Of a stretch of 40,469 bases of DNA, positions 25,371 through 32,736 are shown piece by piece. Position numbers and translations under genes: made by a program. The notes beneath the pieces were generated by a model. That model had not been told where the DNA came from, did no database searches, and saw only the letters and a program-made list of their open reading frames with translations. The stretch lies in contig JACWAI010000004.1 in NCBI GenBank assembly GCA_014874415.1, forward strand, positions 1 through 40,469, in the 5' to 3' direction. Position 1 is the stretch's first letter; each line of letters begins with the position of its first letter. This DNA comes from Nitrososphaerales archaeon. GTDB taxonomy: Archaea > Thermoproteota > Nitrososphaeria > Nitrososphaerales > Gagatemarchaeaceae.

Positions 25371-26054
25371 TTGGTGCTGGCAGGGAAGGTCTTCCTGGTC
25401 AGGGAGAACTATGAGATGGACACCCTGGCTGAGAAGCTGAAGTCGTTCAAGATAGAGACGGAAACCAGTGTAGAGGAGAAGGAGTTCAAGCTCGTTTCGG
25501 AGATCACCGACCTCAGCGTCGGCAAGGGGACGCTGGAAGGGAAGCTCTCCTTCGACTCGGTCTTCGTCGTCCCCCACAGGGGGGAGCCTGTCCCGGTCCC
25601 CAGGACCTACGAGGCGCCGTTCTCGTTCAACATGCACAACGACAGGATGTTCCTTACGGTATACGACAAAAAGAACAGGGCGAACAACGTGGCCAATGAG
25701 ATAAGTAAGGCAGTCTTCATGAGCCTTGGACAGGTGGTCGAGGCGAGGATCGACCCGGAGACGCTGAGGAAGTTCCACGAAGCCAACTTCGAGGACACGA
25801 AAGTGATTTTTTACGACGGAGTTGATCTACCAAATATCACAAAATTATCTCTTTATGGGGCTGAGCTCGGAAATACTAGCCTGTATAGTGATTATCTGAC
25901 CCATGGAAAGCTATGGTATATCGTTTTCAAGAGCAAGGGATACGGATACGTCTTCGGCCTCACGAGGAACTGCATCCTCACGGGGTTCAGCAAGATGGAG
26001 CTGTCAGAGTTCAAGAACTTCGTGTACAGCCAGGTACTCCCGCTGATCGCGTAG
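25371..26054 (+). CDS. uncharacterised protein between Lhr and metallophosphoesterase
   Basis: I do not recognise this 227-residue protein. It starts at TTG (or the GTG one codon later), 36 bases after the helicase stop, and its stop is one base before the phosphoesterase start, so the three genes look like an operon. It has no signal peptide or membrane segment. The pattern is alternating strands and charged helices, with an aromatic-rich C-terminal third (LWYIVFKSKGYGYVFGL). Bases 25801-25930, inside the gene, are visibly richer in A and T than the surroundings, yet the frame stays open and reads as normal protein. Context suggests a nucleic-acid-processing role with Lhr, but nothing in the sequence shows it directly. 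Confidence 0.75.
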   Translation: MVLAGKVFLVRENYEMDTLAEKLKSFKIETETSVEEKEFKLVSEITDLSVGKGTLEGKLSFDSVFVVPHRGEPVPVPRTYEAPFSFNMHNDRMFLTVYDKKNRANNVANEISKAVFMSLGQVVEARIDPETLRKFHEANFEDTKVIFYDGVDLPNITKLSLYGAELGNTSLYSDYLTHGKLWYIVFKSKGYGYVFGLTRNCILTGFSKMELSEFKNFVYSQVLPLIA

Positions 26055-26055
26055 A

Positions 26056-26814
26056 TTGCTGAAGATAGTTCCTGGCGAAGCCGCCCTGGTATTCACGGAA
26101 GAGGGGGAGGGCACCCTCCTGATCTCCGACCTGCACCTTGGGCTCGAGAAGGAGATGGCGAAGAAGGGGTTCCGCCTCCCGGGCTATTCCGTGAAGATGG
26201 TGGAGCGGGTGAAGAACCTGTCGGAGAGGTACGGGACGAGGCGCCTCGCCGTCCTCGGGGACGTCAAGCACACTGTCGGGAAGGTTGAGGACATAGACTG
26301 GGGGGTGGTCCCTTGGTTCTTTGACACAATGCTCGACCTGTTTGGGTCGGTCGAGGTGGTGCCCGGGAACCACGACGGGAACATCAGGACCGTCCTTCCT
26401 CAACGGGTGGTGCTTCACCCTTCGCAGGGGACTGTCCTGGGGAAGGGGCGGGGGAGGATAGGGGTCGCCCATGGCCACGCATGGCCCTCAGAGGAGGCCA
26501 TTGCCACACGGAACCTGGTGATAGGTCACTCGCACTTCACATATGAGATGAGAGACTCCCTTGGCTCGAGGTCGAGGGAGTCAGTCTGGGTGACGTCCGA
26601 GTACGACGTCGCAGAGCTGATGGGGGGCGCGGGTTACGCTTCGAAGGCCAGGGGGAAGGGGAAGCTCACGGTCATGCCCCCATTCAACAGGATGGTCGGG
26701 GGCCAGCCCATAAACAGAAGCAGGTCGTTTCAGTTCGGGCCCGTCCTCTCATCTCGGTCGGTGAGCCTTGATGACGCGGACATCTTCCTGACCGACGGCA
26801 CACGAGTGACGTAA
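26056..26814 (+). CDS. calcineurin-like metallophosphoesterase, Lhr-associated type (COG1407-like)
   Basis: This 252-residue enzyme has the five metal-binding motifs of calcineurin-like phosphoesterases in order: DLH (25-27), GDVKH (D69, H72), GNHD (104-107), AHGHAW (H139, H141) and GHSH (157-160). In bacteria, related enzymes are encoded beside lhr and act on DNA or nucleotide phosphoesters. The archaeal COG1407 group is also found near helicase genes. The start is TTG one base after the previous stop. No membrane segment is seen, so it should be cytosolic. The substrate is not known from sequence; the operon suggests DNA ends or intermediates made by the helicase. Confidence 0.88.
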   Translation: MLKIVPGEAALVFTEEGEGTLLISDLHLGLEKEMAKKGFRLPGYSVKMVERVKNLSERYGTRRLAVLGDVKHTVGKVEDIDWGVVPWFFDTMLDLFGSVEVVPGNHDGNIRTVLPQRVVLHPSQGTVLGKGRGRIGVAHGHAWPSEEAIATRNLVIGHSHFTYEMRDSLGSRSRESVWVTSEYDVAELMGGAGYASKARGKGKLTVMPPFNRMVGGQPINRSRSFQFGPVLSSRSVSLDDADIFLTDGTRVT

Positions 26815-26821
26815 TCGAGCG

Positions 26822-27160
26822 CTATCTTTCGATGGCGCCTTTCACGAGCCGCTCGAGCGAGGCCTCGCCCACCGCCCCTATCACAGCATCCATGGGCTGG
26901 CCGTTCTTGAAGACCATGAAGGTCGGTATCGAGAACACCTGATAGCGCGACGAGATGTTCATCTCCTCGTCGACGTTCACCTTCCCGAAGAGCATCTTCC
27001 CCGAGTATCTTGCCGCGAGCTTCTCGACGACGGGGTCCATGACCCTGCAGGGCCCGCACCACACCGCCCAGAAATCCACGAACATGGGCCTTTCGGACTT
27101 GCTCAGGGAGTCGAAGTTCGCCTCGGTAAGCCTTACAGTCGAATCATGACTTGTCTCCAT
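26822..27160 (-). CDS. trxA: thioredoxin
   Basis: This 112-residue protein is a complete thioredoxin: FVDFWAVWCGPCRVMDP with active-site disulfide C35/C38, followed by the cis-proline region SIPTFMVFKNG. It lacks a signal peptide and so is cytosolic, reducing protein disulfides with electrons from a thioredoxin reductase not present here. It ends 7 bases after the convergent phosphoesterase stop. Its ATG faces the Nudix gene across a 66-base spacer holding an AT-rich TATTTAAAAT element that could serve both directions. Confidence 0.96.
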   Translation of the reverse strand: METSHDSTVRLTEANFDSLSKSERPMFVDFWAVWCGPCRVMDPVVEKLAARYSGKMLFGKVNVDEEMNISSRYQVFSIPTFMVFKNGQPMDAVIGAVGEASLERLVKGAIER

Positions 27161-27190
27161 ATCGAGTTCCCTCCTGTCGTTTTGCGATGC

Positions 27191-27201
27191 GTATTTAAAA
27201 T
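27191..27201. promoter_or_regulatory. shared TATA-like element, thioredoxin / Nudix divergent promoter
   Basis: GTATTTAAAAT is nearly symmetrical. It is about 30 bases from the Nudix ATG on the plus strand and about 35 bases from the thioredoxin ATG on the minus strand. Confidence 0.45.
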
Positions 27202-27226
27202 TGGAGCCGCGTCACAATAGTTTGAC

Positions 27227-27784
27227 ATGACAGGGGAGCTTATCGCGAAAGTGGCGAAGCGCCTCGTGCCACACGAGCCTCCCCAGAAGGGCCTGCGCTT
27301 TGCCGCCGTCTCGATGATAGTCAGGGACAGGCAGAACCCGAGCGTCCTCCTGATCAAGAGGGCCGAGCGCCCCGGGGATCCCTGGTCCGGTCAGATAGCA
27401 TTCCCGGGAGGGAAGATGCAGTCGGGGGACAAGACTGCCAGGGACACGGCCGTCAGAGAGACGATGGAAGAAGTAGGCATCGACCTCGACGTGAAAGCTG
27501 AATTCTTGGGATACGGAGGCGTCACCACCACGCACACCGGGACCATGGACGTGGTCCCCTCCGTCTTCATGCTGAAGGAGGGGGTCGAAGTCAGCCCCAA
27601 TGACGAGGTAGCGTCGTACCGCTGGGTGGATCTAGAAGACCTACTTGAGCCCCGGGCAAGGTCGACATACGAACTGGAGTTCGAAGGGAAGTCGGTGGGG
27701 ATGCCTGCATTTGTGGTCGGGGATTATGTCGTGTGGGGACTCACATATCGAATATTGAGCTCCCTTATCGGGGAACCAGGATGA
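27227..27784 (+). CDS. Nudix hydrolase, CoA-diphosphatase-like
   Basis: This 185-residue protein has the Nudix box core RETMEEVG (77-84). Preceding it is LIKRAERPGDPWSGQIAFPGGK, whose GQIAFPGG part (55-62) belongs to the CoA-pyrophosphatase subgroup (NUDT7/8, YeaB). As in that subgroup, the residue after the GG-x5 spacer is Asp, not Glu. Such enzymes split CoA or related dinucleotides to 4'-phosphopantetheine and ADP with Mg or Mn. The ATG lies about 30 bases after the TATA-like element, which suggests a leaderless transcript. Substrate is inferred from subgroup motif only. Confidence 0.88.
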   Translation: MTGELIAKVAKRLVPHEPPQKGLRFAAVSMIVRDRQNPSVLLIKRAERPGDPWSGQIAFPGGKMQSGDKTARDTAVRETMEEVGIDLDVKAEFLGYGGVTTTHTGTMDVVPSVFMLKEGVEVSPNDEVASYRWVDLEDLLEPRARSTYELEFEGKSVGMPAFVVGDYVVWGLTYRILSSLIGEPG

Positions 27785-27863
27785 CATTCGCAATCATTGC
27801 AAGACTGGCAAACTAGACTTGGGTGGGCAAACCGTAAGCGGCGAGAAACCCGTCTCTGGCTGC

Positions 27864-28358
27864 CTAATGATTGATTACAAGTGTTTTGATATGCGCATCT
27901 GTTAGAAACTCCATTGCCGCCTTTGAGAAACCAGATTTGCCTTTGTTCTCAACGCTGACCATCGTAGCTCCATTAATCAATCCGGCAATTATCATTTTCC
28001 CCAAACCAAATCCTTGATACGAAGCGCGTGGAAGGCCAACGCGGCCCATTTTTACTTCATATACCCATTTCGACTTCCTATCATAGAGGTCGACTGCCCA
28101 TGTTCCGAAATTCTTCGTAAAGAGCGTGGCTGGATTGCACCTAACTCTGTTGTGAGCCCACAACCACTCCTGGGTGAGCATCTCACTCCTTCGTCCAATC
28201 GACTTCGTGCTTTCCCGCCGTCCAGAGGAGGCTGACAAGATGTCTGGACCCTGCCCTTCAGGAAATCTCCTTTCTACTATTGTTGGGTCAAGAAATCGCT
28301 CGACCCCGTTACCGATTCTTGATTGCCCCAATTTCAGACATGCAACTTCGGATTTCAA
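27864..28358 (-). CDS. hypothetical protein with a possible PD-(D/E)xK-like core
   Basis: I do not recognise this protein. The open frame gives 164 residues from TTG 28358; an ATG at 28181 would leave about 105 residues and keeps the more protein-like half. That half contains WAVDLYDRKSKWVYEVKMG: an Asp, then about ten residues, then E-x-K, the spacing of the catalytic core of PD-(D/E)xK nucleases, followed by a small-residue helix (GLGKMIIAGLINGATMV). Base composition is more AT-rich than the flanking genes and there is no operon partner, so this could be an acquired gene. The nuclease idea is a guess from the motif alone. Confidence 0.5.
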   Translation of the reverse strand: MKSEVACLKLGQSRIGNGVERFLDPTIVERRFPEGQGPDILSASSGRRESTKSIGRRSEMLTQEWLWAHNRVRCNPATLFTKNFGTWAVDLYDRKSKWVYEVKMGRVGLPRASYQGFGLGKMIIAGLINGATMVSVENKGKSGFSKAAMEFLTDAHIKTLVINH

Positions 28359-28512
28359 TGACGAAATCAGGAATTAAGCATAACCGCCTTCAGGCTCAAT
28401 ATTCCTTCGGGGGGTCAGTGAAAGTGCAGCTAACAGGTCCATCGAGGCCAATCCATTGTATTCTCTGATGGACCGTTGAATCAGGGGAAACAGTGGGCTA
28501 GCCCAGAGCTTG

Positions 28513-28944
28513 TTACCCCGTATACTCTCGAATCGCTCTTAGAATCTGGGGATTGTTGTGCAAATACTCCGCAAGGCGCTCGAATTTGCGAAGAGTGCTG
28601 GGGTGAACATGATGCTCTATCCCTTCCGTGTCAACGAAAGCGGTAACGTCATCTACGCCAAGCATTGAAATCAAGTTCGAGATTACCCTATGCCGTTTGA
28701 TGACCGATCGGGCAATTTTCTCGCCAGACGCCGTTAGCCTCATCCCTCTGTACTTCTCGTGTTCGAGGTATCCCTTGTCCGCGAGGCTCTTGATCATGTT
28801 TGACGCTGTGGGTGGTTTTACAACCAGCCTCTCCGATACATCGGCGGTGCTAACGTAGCCTTTCTCCTCATTGAGGTTGTAAATGGCCTCAAGGTAGTCT
28901 TCGAGGCGTGAAACGTCCCTCTTATGCTGCACGATTGTGGCCAA
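28513..28944 (-). CDS. MntR/DtxR-family manganese-type regulator
   Basis: This 143-residue short-form DtxR-family protein opens with RLEDYLEAIYNL (the helix that carries a metal ligand Asp/Glu) and a winged helix with KPPTASNMIKSLADKGYLEHE. The ligand segments are KRHRVISNL and DTEGIEHHVHP. The E-x2-E-H pattern and the absence of the CPHG motif make it closer to MntR than to the regulator at 1604-2038. It is divergent from an NRAMP metal importer, so the likely role is to repress uptake when Mn or Fe is plentiful. The TTG at 28944 gives the listed length; a GTG four codons later is an alternative. A minus-strand TATA-like TTTTAT lies near 28977-28982. Confidence 0.9.
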   Translation of the reverse strand: MATIVQHKRDVSRLEDYLEAIYNLNEEKGYVSTADVSERLVVKPPTASNMIKSLADKGYLEHEKYRGMRLTASGEKIARSVIKRHRVISNLISMLGVDDVTAFVDTEGIEHHVHPSTLRKFERLAEYLHNNPQILRAIREYTG

Positions 28945-29057
28945 CTGCGGTCAACAAGTGATTCATCCCCTAGGCGATAAAAGGATTCTGCACCTCAGGA
29001 GCCAATTTCACCGCCACAGCATTATGAGAACGCCAAATCAAAGTTTTGCCCACCTAA

Positions 29058-29064
29058 CTTATAT
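29058..29064 (+). promoter_or_regulatory. TATA-like box for the NRAMP gene, next to a CCTAA half-site
   Basis: CTTATAT directly follows CCTAA (29053-29057), the half-site also used in the 2029-2054 operator. Only one half-site is present here. The box is 13-19 bases before ATG 29077 and about 28 before ATG 29089, which favours the second as the start. Confidence 0.4.
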
Positions 29065-29076
29065 GGAGCGCAATAC

Positions 29077-30477
29077 ATGGCGCCCGCAATGCGACTCCCC
29101 TGGAAAAGGACTCTTGAACCCCCGAAGGGGTTCGCAGGGCGGCATGGGACAGCCAAGTCCGACTTCAGACACTCTCTCTGGCAGTTCGCCCGTTGGGTCG
29201 GCCCCGCCCTCATGGTGTCGATCGCCTACATGGACCCCGGCAATTACGGCACCGATATTGGCGCGGGAGCCGGATACAAATACGATTTGCTTTGGGCGGG
29301 TTGGCTCGCCTCCGCCATGGCGATGCTCCTCCAGTACCTTTCAGGCAAGCTCGGGATTGCTTCGGGGCACCACCTTGCGGAGCTGGTCAGGCAGTCGCTC
29401 GGCGGAAAGAGGAGGTACGTAATCCCCTATTGGCTCGCGGCAGAAGCGGCTGCGGCAGCGACTGACCTCGCCGAGTACTTGGGGACAGTGCTCGGGCTCA
29501 ACATCCTCTTCGGCATTCCGCTCATCTACTGCGCCATATTCGGCGCCCTTGACGTAATCATACTGCTCACCATGATGACGAGGAGATTCCGCCTGATAGA
29601 GCAGTACTTCGCGATTCTCATCAGCATTCTGGTGATTGGGATATTCTACGACCTACTGGTCATTGGGCACTTCGACATCTCGCAGGTCGCGTACGGTTCT
29701 GTCTTCCCCTTGGCTCGGGACAATACCGCGCTCTTCATCGCTGTCGGGATGATCGGGGCGACTGTAATGCCTCATGCTCTGTTCGTCCACTCCTGGCTCT
29801 CGAAAAACAAGATGGACCTCCTCGGCACGCCAGTCAACGGGGCTACGAAGGCCGCCTCGATAGCAGACATGTCAGCCAAGACTGGAGAGAATCATCATGC
29901 GTATACCGCAGAGCAAAGACATGCGACGAACAGACTTCATCGCAATGAAACCATAATCGCGCTGTCGATAGCCGGGGTCGTCAACGCCGGAATACTTCTC
30001 GTCGCCATCCCTCTCTTCCAAGGATACGGAGTGAATGTCAACCTGACCGTTCAAAGCTTCGTGGCCGGGATGAGCCAAATATACGGGCCCGCCATCGGAA
30101 TACTCTTCGCCCTCACATTACTGGCTTCCGGATTGTCCTCGTCTGCCCTTGGAACAATAGCCGGACAAGTTATCATGGAGGGTTTGATTGGAAAGCGTTG
30201 GAACATATGGGCGAGGAGGATAATCACCAGGATGATCAACGTCTTTCCAACGACGATAGCAATCCTGTTAGGCCTAAGTCCGCTGGTCTTATTGATTACC
30301 AGCCAAGTCATACTTAGCTTGATGATCCCCCTGCCGATGATACCTCTGGTGTACTACACCTCTAAAACGAAGTTCATGGGAGCGCTGGTGAACAGAAGGC
30401 TAACGATTATCTTGGCCTTGGTGACCGTGGCGCTCATACTTGCCTTCAATGGCCTGCTACTGACGACTCTGGTCTAG
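29077..30477 (+). CDS. NRAMP-family Mn/Fe importer (MntH-like)
   Basis: This 466-residue membrane protein has the two unwound-helix motifs that bind metal in NRAMP: DPGN (53-56) in helix 1 and MPH (231-233) in helix 6. The methionine favours transition metals such as Mn(II) and Fe(II). About eleven hydrophobic segments follow the family layout. A longer loop after helix 6 (about residues 250-290) has several histidines (ENHHAYTAEQRH). It is divergent from the MntR-like gene. The ATG at 29077 is listed, but the TATA position favours ATG 29089, four codons later. Transport is proton-coupled in characterised relatives. Confidence 0.95.
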   Translation: MAPAMRLPWKRTLEPPKGFAGRHGTAKSDFRHSLWQFARWVGPALMVSIAYMDPGNYGTDIGAGAGYKYDLLWAGWLASAMAMLLQYLSGKLGIASGHHLAELVRQSLGGKRRYVIPYWLAAEAAAAATDLAEYLGTVLGLNILFGIPLIYCAIFGALDVIILLTMMTRRFRLIEQYFAILISILVIGIFYDLLVIGHFDISQVAYGSVFPLARDNTALFIAVGMIGATVMPHALFVHSWLSKNKMDLLGTPVNGATKAASIADMSAKTGENHHAYTAEQRHATNRLHRNETIIALSIAGVVNAGILLVAIPLFQGYGVNVNLTVQSFVAGMSQIYGPAIGILFALTLLASGLSSSALGTIAGQVIMEGLIGKRWNIWARRIITRMINVFPTTIAILLGLSPLVLLITSQVILSLMIPLPMIPLVYYTSKTKFMGALVNRRLTIILALVTVALILAFNGLLLTTLV

Positions 30478-30674
30478 GGGTTCCGTTAACCCGGCGACTG
30501 GCAGTTGTCTGTGCTAGCCCGAGCTTTACGACCCATCCGAGTCTTGCCCCCGTTCTCTCGATTCGGGCGGAGCATGGACGACGAATCTGGGTGACGATCG
30601 TCCAGCGCCAAGCGAATGGAAAGTCAATGCATAGACGCAAGCGTTTAATGCAAACAATCCCACACGAACCTTCG

Positions 30675-31400
30675 ATGTCGTTCGGCACGGTCTGCACAAC
30701 GTGCAAGTGCGAAGAGTTCTCATGCGAGAGCTGCGTGACCCCCAGTGAGTGCGCAGGCGCTGCTTGTTGCTGTTCGCTGACACACAAGTCATGGCGAATG
30801 GGCAGGATTCGCCAGGGCGTTAGGTGGGAATACGTCAGCCTCGGGTGGATGGGTGTCGAGGTTATTGGCTCGATTGGAATAGGGCTGATTTCGGGCAGTC
30901 TTGCGCTCCTTGCTTTTGGGGGGGACAGCCTTGTCGAAATCATCTCTGGGCTTGCCGTAACGCTCCATCTGAGACGCGATACATCTAGCTCGGCCGACCT
31001 CGGTGAAGGGACGGAGAGGTTGACCAAATTCCTTCTCGTCTCCCTCATTCCGACAATCGGCGGAGGGGCAATCTATTCCTATCTCGCTGGAATCAGACCT
31101 GGGTCTTCCCTGCTGGGGATAGCAATAGCCTTCGGAGCAGTCATGATCATGCCCGTCCTCTGGATTCAGAAAAGGAGGATAGGCAGAGAGACAAACTGTG
31201 TGCCCCTTTCGATGGATGCCGTGCAGTCTGCCACATGTTTCCTGATGGCAGTTGCCCTACTCGGAGGACTGCTCTCCAACTTTCTCTTCGGCTTGAGCTG
31301 GATGGACTATGTCGCTTCAGGCGTCATTCTAGCCTTCGTCTCCAAGGAGAGCGTCGATGCGCTTCACGGACGAGGTTCTCTTCCATCAACCGCGGGTTAA
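30675..31400 (+). CDS. cation diffusion facilitator-like transporter with cysteine-rich N-terminus
   Basis: The membrane part resembles CDF-type cation transporters of the short form: GLISGSLALLAFGGDSLVEI (helix 2 with the metal-binding Asp) and PLSMDAVQSATC (helix 5 with its Asp), with five to six hydrophobic segments. It is preceded by a soluble N-terminus with nine cysteines in about 27 residues (CTTCKC, CESC, ACCC), a likely metal-thiolate site. ATG 30675 is chosen because a TATA-like TTTAAT (about 30643-30648) lies 29 bases before it; the frame stays open back to GTG 30591. It follows the NRAMP gene on the same strand, giving an import plus efflux pair. The metal is not known. Confidence 0.75.
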   Translation: MSFGTVCTTCKCEEFSCESCVTPSECAGAACCCSLTHKSWRMGRIRQGVRWEYVSLGWMGVEVIGSIGIGLISGSLALLAFGGDSLVEIISGLAVTLHLRRDTSSSADLGEGTERLTKFLLVSLIPTIGGGAIYSYLAGIRPGSSLLGIAIAFGAVMIMPVLWIQKRRIGRETNCVPLSMDAVQSATCFLMAVALLGGLLSNFLFGLSWMDYVASGVILAFVSKESVDALHGRGSLPSTAG

Positions 31401-31450
31401 CACGGATCAATGCCATCTGTCAAGTTAACAGGGCCGGTCTAGGGCGCAGG

Positions 31451-31945
31451 TTAGGGCGCCTCCCTTCCGGCTTCCATTTCGGACCTCTGCCTCCCCACTT
31501 CGCCCAGCTCGAAGGGGAAGACTATCCACTCAGAGACGCTTTCCAGATAGTAGTCGGGCTCCACCGTGCTCCACGGCTTCTTGAACATCACAGCAGTCTC
31601 CAGCGATTTGGGCTTCTGTTCCATGAGGAACCGCTTCATGAAGGACATCGTGTCCCCCTGGTCCACCAGGTCGTCGACGAGCAGTACGTCCTTATCCTCG
31701 ACCCCTTCCGTAAGGGTGGAGAGGATTCTGGGCGCGGTCCGCTTCCCAATGTCGTTGTAAGACTTCACGTTGACGAAGTCGATCTTGACGTTCAAGTGAT
31801 CCGACACCACCATGGCCACAGGGATACCCCCTCTCGCTATGCCCACCACCAGGTCGTACTTCTTCTCGTTCGCCCGCACCTTCTCGGCCAGCGCCTCGGC
31901 CAGGTTCCCGTACTCAGACCAGTTGATGTATCTGAAGTTGGGCAT
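31451..31945 (-). CDS. purine-type phosphoribosyltransferase
   Basis: This protein of 164 residues from ATG 31945 (the frame extends to GTG 31957) has the PRPP-binding loop VLLVDDLVDQGDT and the upstream VVGIARGGIPVAMVV element of type I phosphoribosyltransferases. It is closest in style to archaeal hypoxanthine/xanthine transferases (COG2236-like), which make IMP, XMP or GMP from free bases and PRPP. The base specificity cannot be read from the sequence. It is a single gene, convergent with the CDF-like gene (50-base gap). Confidence 0.88.
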   Translation of the reverse strand: MPNFRYINWSEYGNLAEALAEKVRANEKKYDLVVGIARGGIPVAMVVSDHLNVKIDFVNVKSYNDIGKRTAPRILSTLTEGVEDKDVLLVDDLVDQGDTMSFMKRFLMEQKPKSLETAVMFKKPWSTVEPDYYLESVSEWIVFPFELGEVGRQRSEMEAGREAP

Positions 31946-32065
31946 CTGTAAACCCACTCGGCAATCCGTAGATAACTCTTCGAGTTTGATTTGACGAGGG
32001 GATGTGAAGACATGGGCCGGGGCGGATTCGCTGCTGGCGGACCGGCTGACTTGGTTAGCCTGGGT

Positions 32066-32074
32066 GTTAAATAT
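32066..32074 (+). promoter_or_regulatory. TATA-like box upstream of the broken LAGLIDADG-like gene
   Basis: GTTAAATAT lies about 24 bases before a GTG at 32094. The palindrome ATTAG-T-CTAAT (32078-32088) sits between them. Confidence 0.4.
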
Positions 32075-32093
32075 GAAATTAGTCTAATCTAGC

Positions 32094-32561
32094 GTGTCGG
32101 TCTACCCCGCCGAGCCAGCGAAAAGAGGAGAACGCGAGAAATCGCGCGGAGAAGTACGGCCGTGGAATTTCGAAAGCGCAGTTGACTGATTCGAAACTGA
32201 AGGGTCAGTCTTCACAGCCTTGGGAGGAAAACACAAGCCTACGCGCATGAGAGTGGTATTAGGTTCGCAACAAGAAAACAAAGTAATCAAAAGTCTATCC
32301 GGATATTTCGAGAGCCTAGGATTCCATCCACTGTTCAGACCCACGTGCTACGTTGTCAAGAAGGGGCTGGTGAGAACGAGAAGTGCAGAATGTGAGCTAT
32401 TGCGGACCTTAGAACAATATTGTTTTCTGAAGCAATGTCTGCCCCTGTTACGAACAGAGAAGCGAATCCGAGAAGTCAAGGATGCAATACATTGGCTCGA
32501 AGAAAAGAAAGTGTTGTCCCGCAAGTGGTTCAAGAGATTCGATTGCCCGAATCTTGGATGA
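32094..32561 (+). pseudogene. LAGLIDADG-like protein with an in-frame TGA
   Basis: The only start-to-stop frame here runs from TTG 32220 to 32561 (113 residues), but the same frame stays open upstream to a TGA at 32187-32189. Between them it reads FETEGSVFTAL. Beyond the TGA it continues as RPWNFESAVD back to a GTG at 32094 placed correctly behind a TATA-like box. Across the stop, AVD-stop-FETEGS has the spacing of the LAGLIDADG helix ending in ETEGS/DADGS. The rest (basic, with YVVKKGLVRTRSAECELLRT) suits a homing-endonuclease-type DNA-binding fold. One W or R codon changed to TGA would explain this. It lies 4 bases from tRNA-Val. A short functional protein from TTG 32220 is the alternative. 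Confidence 0.5.
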
Positions 32562-32565
32562 TAAG

Positions 32566-32640
32566 TGGGCCGACCAGGATTCGAACCTGGGGCTTTCGCC
32601 GTGTAAGGGCGACGTCCTAACCGAGCTAGACGATCGGCCC
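32566..32640 (-). tRNA. tRNA-Val(TAC)
   Basis: Acceptor GGGCCGA pairs with UCGGCCC, discriminator A. The anticodon arm UCGCC-CUUACAC-GGCGA gives UAC, and the T-loop is UUCGAAU. It is 75 bases with no intron, unlike the other three tRNA genes here. No CCA is encoded. A minus-strand TATA-like GCTTATTACC (about 32662-32671) lies 27 bases upstream. Confidence 0.97.
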
Positions 32641-32736
32641 AAAAGCCGCCCGAGGGGAACCGGTAATAAGCGTTCGAGCGGCCGTAGATGGCCGAATCAG
32701 ATTTAACGTGCTCCGCCCGGCGAATGCGCTGAAGCG

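Noticed and set aside
30575-30604. Inverted repeat TGGACGA...TCGTCCA after the NRAMP gene
   Set aside because: A 7-bp repeat with a 16-base spacer and no T-run; it may be chance and there is no clear role.
32187-32189. TGA as selenocysteine
   Set aside because: No nearby SECIS-like hairpin was recognised and the LAGLIDADG-type proteins are not selenoproteins; mutation is simpler.
32102-32344. 80-codon minus-strand frame
   Set aside because: It is antisense to the LAGLIDADG-like frame, with no family resemblance.
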